From Clostridia bacterium (GTDB lineage Bacteria; Bacillota; Clostridia; Oscillospirales; QAMX01), in NCBI GenBank assembly GCA_017556885.1, contig JAFYLV010000174.1:1-13835 (forward strand): a stretch of DNA of 13,835 nt, given 5' to 3'. The notes under the pieces were generated by a model. It was not told the DNA's origin, made no database searches, and was given only the letters and a program-made list of their open reading frames with translations. This document shows, in pieces, positions 11,707 to 13,835 of this stretch; positions within the stretch are counted from its first letter, which is position 1, and every line of letters starts with the position of its first letter. A program made the position numbers and the translations under genes.

Positions 11707-12939
11707 ATGGATCTGCATCTCCTCGCTGCGACGGTGGAGGCCGATTGCCGGGAAGCCTTTGCCCGCATCGATGCCGTTGCCGCAAAGAACACAGAAAAGG
11801 TTCTCGATGCCTTCCGCGAAGAGCGCGTGGCGCTGGCCGATTTTACCGCCACCACCGGCTACGGCTATGATGATGTCGGCCGCGACAAGCTGGACCGTAT
11901 CTATGCCCGCACCTTCGGCGCAGAGGCCGCGCTGGTGCGCCTGCATTTCTTCAACGGCACCCACACCATCGCCACAGCCCTCTACGGCATCCTGCGGCCG
12001 GGCGACACTCTTCTCTCCGCAGTGGACGCTCCCTATGATACCCTCGCCGACGTTATCAGCGGCAGGGACGGCGAGGGCAGCCTTGCCGAATGGGGTGTTT
12101 CCTATGCCGAGCAGGCCTTCCTACCGGATTTTGAGGAATATATCTCGGCCCTTTCAAAGACCGTGTCCGAGCTTCTTCCCAAGGCAGTCATCATCCAGCG
12201 CTCCCGCGGTTATTCCCAGCGCCGGACACTGACCGTGGCCGAGATCGGCCGCATCTGCGATACCGTTAAGGCCGTCTCGTCTGAAACGGTCACCATCGTT
12301 GACAACTGTTACGGCGAATTCTGCGAAGAATCCGAGCCCTGCGCCTGCGGCGCGGATCTGATGTGCGGTTCCCTCATCAAAAATCCCGGCGGCGGCATGG
12401 CGCCTGCCGGCGGCTATATTGCCGGCAAGGAGAAATACGTCCGTCTCTGCGCGGCGCGGCTCTCCGTTCCCGGTATCGGTGCCGAGGTGGGTGCAAATCC
12501 CGCCGGCTACCGCGATCTCTATCAGGGCTTCTTTATGGCTCCTCACATCACCGCCCAGGCCGTAAAAACCGCCGTCTTTGCTGCGCGGCTTCTGGAACTG
12601 ATGGGCTTTGATTCCGCCCCCGCCTACGACACTCCCCGCTCCGATATCATCCAGACCATCACCTTTGGTGCACCGGAGCCCCTCATCGCATTCTGCCGCG
12701 GCATTCAGGAGGGCAGCCCCGTGGACAGCTTTGCCGCTCCCGAGCCCTGGGCCATGCCCGGCTATGCCGACCCCGTCATCATGGCGGCCGGTGCCTTCGT
12801 TCAGGGCGCTTCCATCGAGCTTTCCGCCGACGGTCCCATCCGCGCCCCCTACACCGTTTATATGCAGGGCGGCCTGACCTACGAGGCAGGAAAGATCGGC
12901 ATCCTTTCGGCAGCGAAATATATCGCAAAAGAAAACTAA
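11707..12939 (+). CDS. Methionine gamma-lyase/YnbB-family PLP enzyme
   Basis: 410 residues, the full length of the family once called aluminium resistance protein. It is a pyridoxal-phosphate enzyme of the cysteine/methionine metabolism fold type. Landmarks are TATTGYGYDDVGRD (47-60), HFFNGTHTIATALYGILRPGD (80-100, cofactor phosphate region), IIQRSRGYSQR (162-172), IVDNCYGEF with cofactor-contacting Asp199, and SLIKNPGGGMAPAGGYIAG with the Schiff-base Lys225. Family annotation is by homology; the true substrate of this branch is poorly tested. AAAGGAAG (11691-11698) lies 8 bp before the ATG. It has its own promoter and terminator. In many Firmicutes the gene sits near hfq or glutamine synthetase genes; neither is present here. 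Confidence 0.9.
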   Translation: MDLHLLAATVEADCREAFARIDAVAAKNTEKVLDAFREERVALADFTATTGYGYDDVGRDKLDRIYARTFGAEAALVRLHFFNGTHTIATALYGILRPGDTLLSAVDAPYDTLADVISGRDGEGSLAEWGVSYAEQAFLPDFEEYISALSKTVSELLPKAVIIQRSRGYSQRRTLTVAEIGRICDTVKAVSSETVTIVDNCYGEFCEESEPCACGADLMCGSLIKNPGGGMAPAGGYIAGKEKYVRLCAARLSVPGIGAEVGANPAGYRDLYQGFFMAPHITAQAVKTAVFAARLLELMGFDSAPAYDTPRSDIIQTITFGAPEPLIAFCRGIQEGSPVDSFAAPEPWAMPGYADPVIMAAGAFVQGASIELSADGPIRAPYTVYMQGGLTYEAGKIGILSAAKYIAKEN

Positions 12940-12942
12940 AAT

Positions 12943-12978
12943 AAACGGGCACCGGTTGCAGTACCGATGCCCGTTTTT
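12943..12978. terminator. Bidirectional terminator between the PLP enzyme and the amidohydrolase
   Basis: AAACGGGCACCGG (12943-12955) pairs with CCGATGCCCGTTT (12964-12976), with one C-A mismatch, around an 8-base loop. TTTTT runs to 12978, and an A-rich flank before it serves the minus strand. The minus-strand stop codon at 12980-12982 follows directly. Confidence 0.85.
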
Positions 12979-12979
12979 C

Positions 12980-13762
12980 TTACAGATTCAATAACTTCAG
13001 AAGATTTCCGGAGAATATATTCTCCTCTGTCGCAGACGACAGACCGAGTTTTTTGATGTTGCGGATCTCGTCGGCGGCGTTCCACATGGGATAGTCGCTG
13101 CCGAAAAGCACGTGATCCTCACCGAAGAAACCGATGAGCTTCTTTGCCTCTTCCGCATCCAGTTCAAAGAAGGCGCTGGAGGTGTCCACCCAGATTTCCA
13201 GCCCATCGTAGGCACGGCGGACATCGTCCCACTCGGAATAACCGCCGAAATGGGCACAGATGAGCTGCAGACGGGGGAATTTCTCCAGAACGGGGCGGAT
13301 CCTACCGGGGTTTGAGAAGGCATAACGCTTGTCGCCGGTATGGAAAAGAATGGGACAAACGCCCTCCGCAAGCCCATAAATGCGGTCCAATTTCGCATCG
13401 TCAATGGCAAATTTCTGAAAATCCGGGTGCAGCTTGATGCCGTGCAGCCCCGCATCCATGCAGCGGGCAAACTCTGTATCGGGGTCCTCCATATCCGGGT
13501 GCATGGTGGCAAAACCGATGAAACGGTCCGCGTGTGCCTCCACCTCGCCGACGATATAATCGTTGATGCGGGAGACCTGTGCCGGAGTTGTTGCCACGGA
13601 ATGGACGAGAACACGGTCCACACCGGCTGCATCGCCCACCTGCAGAAGATGTTCCACCGTACCGTCGTAATGCATGGAAACGTTATAAAAATCGCCGATG
13701 GTCTGGGCGGCCTTGCTTGCGATCTTATCGGGATAAATGTGAACGTGGGAATCAATGATCAT
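12980..13762 (-). CDS. Amidohydrolase family 2 (TIM-barrel metal-dependent hydrolase)
   Basis: 260 residues, full length for a compact member of the ACMSD-like amidohydrolases, which hydrolyse or decarboxylate small molecules with one bound divalent metal. Metal ligands are visible: His6 and His8 (DSHVHIYP), His141 (LFHTGD), His171 (ICAHFGG) and Asp223 (LFGSDYPMW); GIKLHPDF (108-115) is also typical. The start is placed at the ATG at 13762 because the protein then begins MIIDSHVHIYP, as family members do. The in-frame GTG at 13816 falls between the promoter boxes. No good ribosome binding site precedes 13762, so initiation may be weak. It is convergent with the PLP enzyme and read from its own promoter. 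Reaction unknown. Confidence 0.9.
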   Translation of the reverse strand: MIIDSHVHIYPDKIASKAAQTIGDFYNVSMHYDGTVEHLLQVGDAAGVDRVLVHSVATTPAQVSRINDYIVGEVEAHADRFIGFATMHPDMEDPDTEFARCMDAGLHGIKLHPDFQKFAIDDAKLDRIYGLAEGVCPILFHTGDKRYAFSNPGRIRPVLEKFPRLQLICAHFGGYSEWDDVRRAYDGLEIWVDTSSAFFELDAEEAKKLIGFFGEDHVLFGSDYPMWNAADEIRNIKKLGLSSATEENIFSGNLLKLLNL

Positions 13763-13806
13763 GGTAAATTTCGTGTCGCTCTTTTCATTTTTACGGAATA
13801 TTGTAT

Positions 13807-13835
13807 ATATTACCACTTTTTATGACCCAATGCAA
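13807..13835 (-). promoter_or_regulatory. Probable promoter of the amidohydrolase gene
   Basis: On the minus strand: -35 TTGCAT (13830-13835, the last bases of the window), a 17-bp spacer, and -10 TAATAT (13807-13812) with an extended TGG. An alternative -10 TACAAT (13800-13805) has a poorer -35, GGGTCA (13823-13828). Either choice puts the transcript start downstream of the GTG at 13816 and supports the ATG at 13762. Confidence 0.6.

Noticed and set aside
11519..12232. A 237-residue plus-strand frame bridging the SGNH and PLP-enzyme genes
   Set aside because: It spans a terminator and a promoter and is out of frame with two well-supported proteins.
13763..13816. GTG-started extension of the amidohydrolase
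   Set aside because: It falls between the -35 and -10 of the probable promoter and adds a polar stretch absent before the DSHVH motif in this family.
1..13835. tRNA, rRNA, CRISPR arrays, transposases or phage genes
   Set aside because: I saw no cloverleaf, regularly spaced repeat, transposase or integrase motif anywhere in the window.

Overview
The window reads as a stretch of chromosome from an uncultured, gut- or rumen-type Clostridia (Bacillota). The reasons are the GC-rich third codon positions, strong GGAGG-type ribosome binding sites, sigma-A promoters with TATAAT-like -10 boxes at 16-17 bp spacing, rho-independent terminators after most genes, and a cluster of intracellular carbohydrate enzymes without signal peptides. 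No named species can be assigned from sequence alone. There are no tRNA, rRNA, CRISPR, IS or phage genes, and no gap longer than 300 bp without a gene.

Layout from left to right. Positions 1-63 are the tail of an upstream gene. At 201-1817 (+) lies a large, unassigned, glycosidase-like protein. A bidirectional terminator separates it from a convergent AraC-family regulator (1871-2656, -). The regulator diverges from a Gfo/Idh/MocA oxidoreductase-fold enzyme (2854-4101, +). The 197 bp between these two genes hold two back-to-back promoters and a perfect 12-bp inverted repeat, whose half-sites lie 32 bp centre to centre and are the likely AraC operator. A short-chain dehydrogenase (4220-5020, +) follows with its own promoter. 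It converges on a 1027-residue GH106-like glycosidase (5071-8154, -), which diverges from a second unassigned glycosidase-like protein (8310-9974, +). Then comes a translationally coupled pair, a YwaF-like membrane protein and an SGNH-fold esterase (10117-11588, +). A PLP enzyme of the methionine gamma-lyase/YnbB family (11707-12939, +) converges on a TIM-barrel amidohydrolase (12980-13762, -).

How it fits together (inference). The left two thirds look like a locus for taking apart an imported glycoside or oligosaccharide in the cytoplasm: a GH106-like (alpha-L-rhamnosidase family) enzyme, two unassigned multidomain hydrolase-like proteins, a Gfo/Idh enzyme with GH109-like features, an SDR, and an AraC sensor of the kind that usually responds to a sugar. 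No transporter is present, so uptake must be encoded elsewhere. Almost every gene has its own promoter and terminator rather than sharing one long operon. Seven of the eight promoters I can recognise carry a TGn extended -10 element, and several have a perfect palindrome at or near the start site, which suggests independent regulation of each gene. The right third (YwaF-like/SGNH, PLP lyase, amidohydrolase) is probably housekeeping or accessory, with no clear link to the sugar genes.

The most interesting items are the two unassigned glycosidase-like proteins, the Gfo/Idh enzyme lacking the usual EKP lysine, the SDR with an expanded cofactor loop, the AraC operator architecture, and a pair of terminators whose arms are inverted copies of each other.
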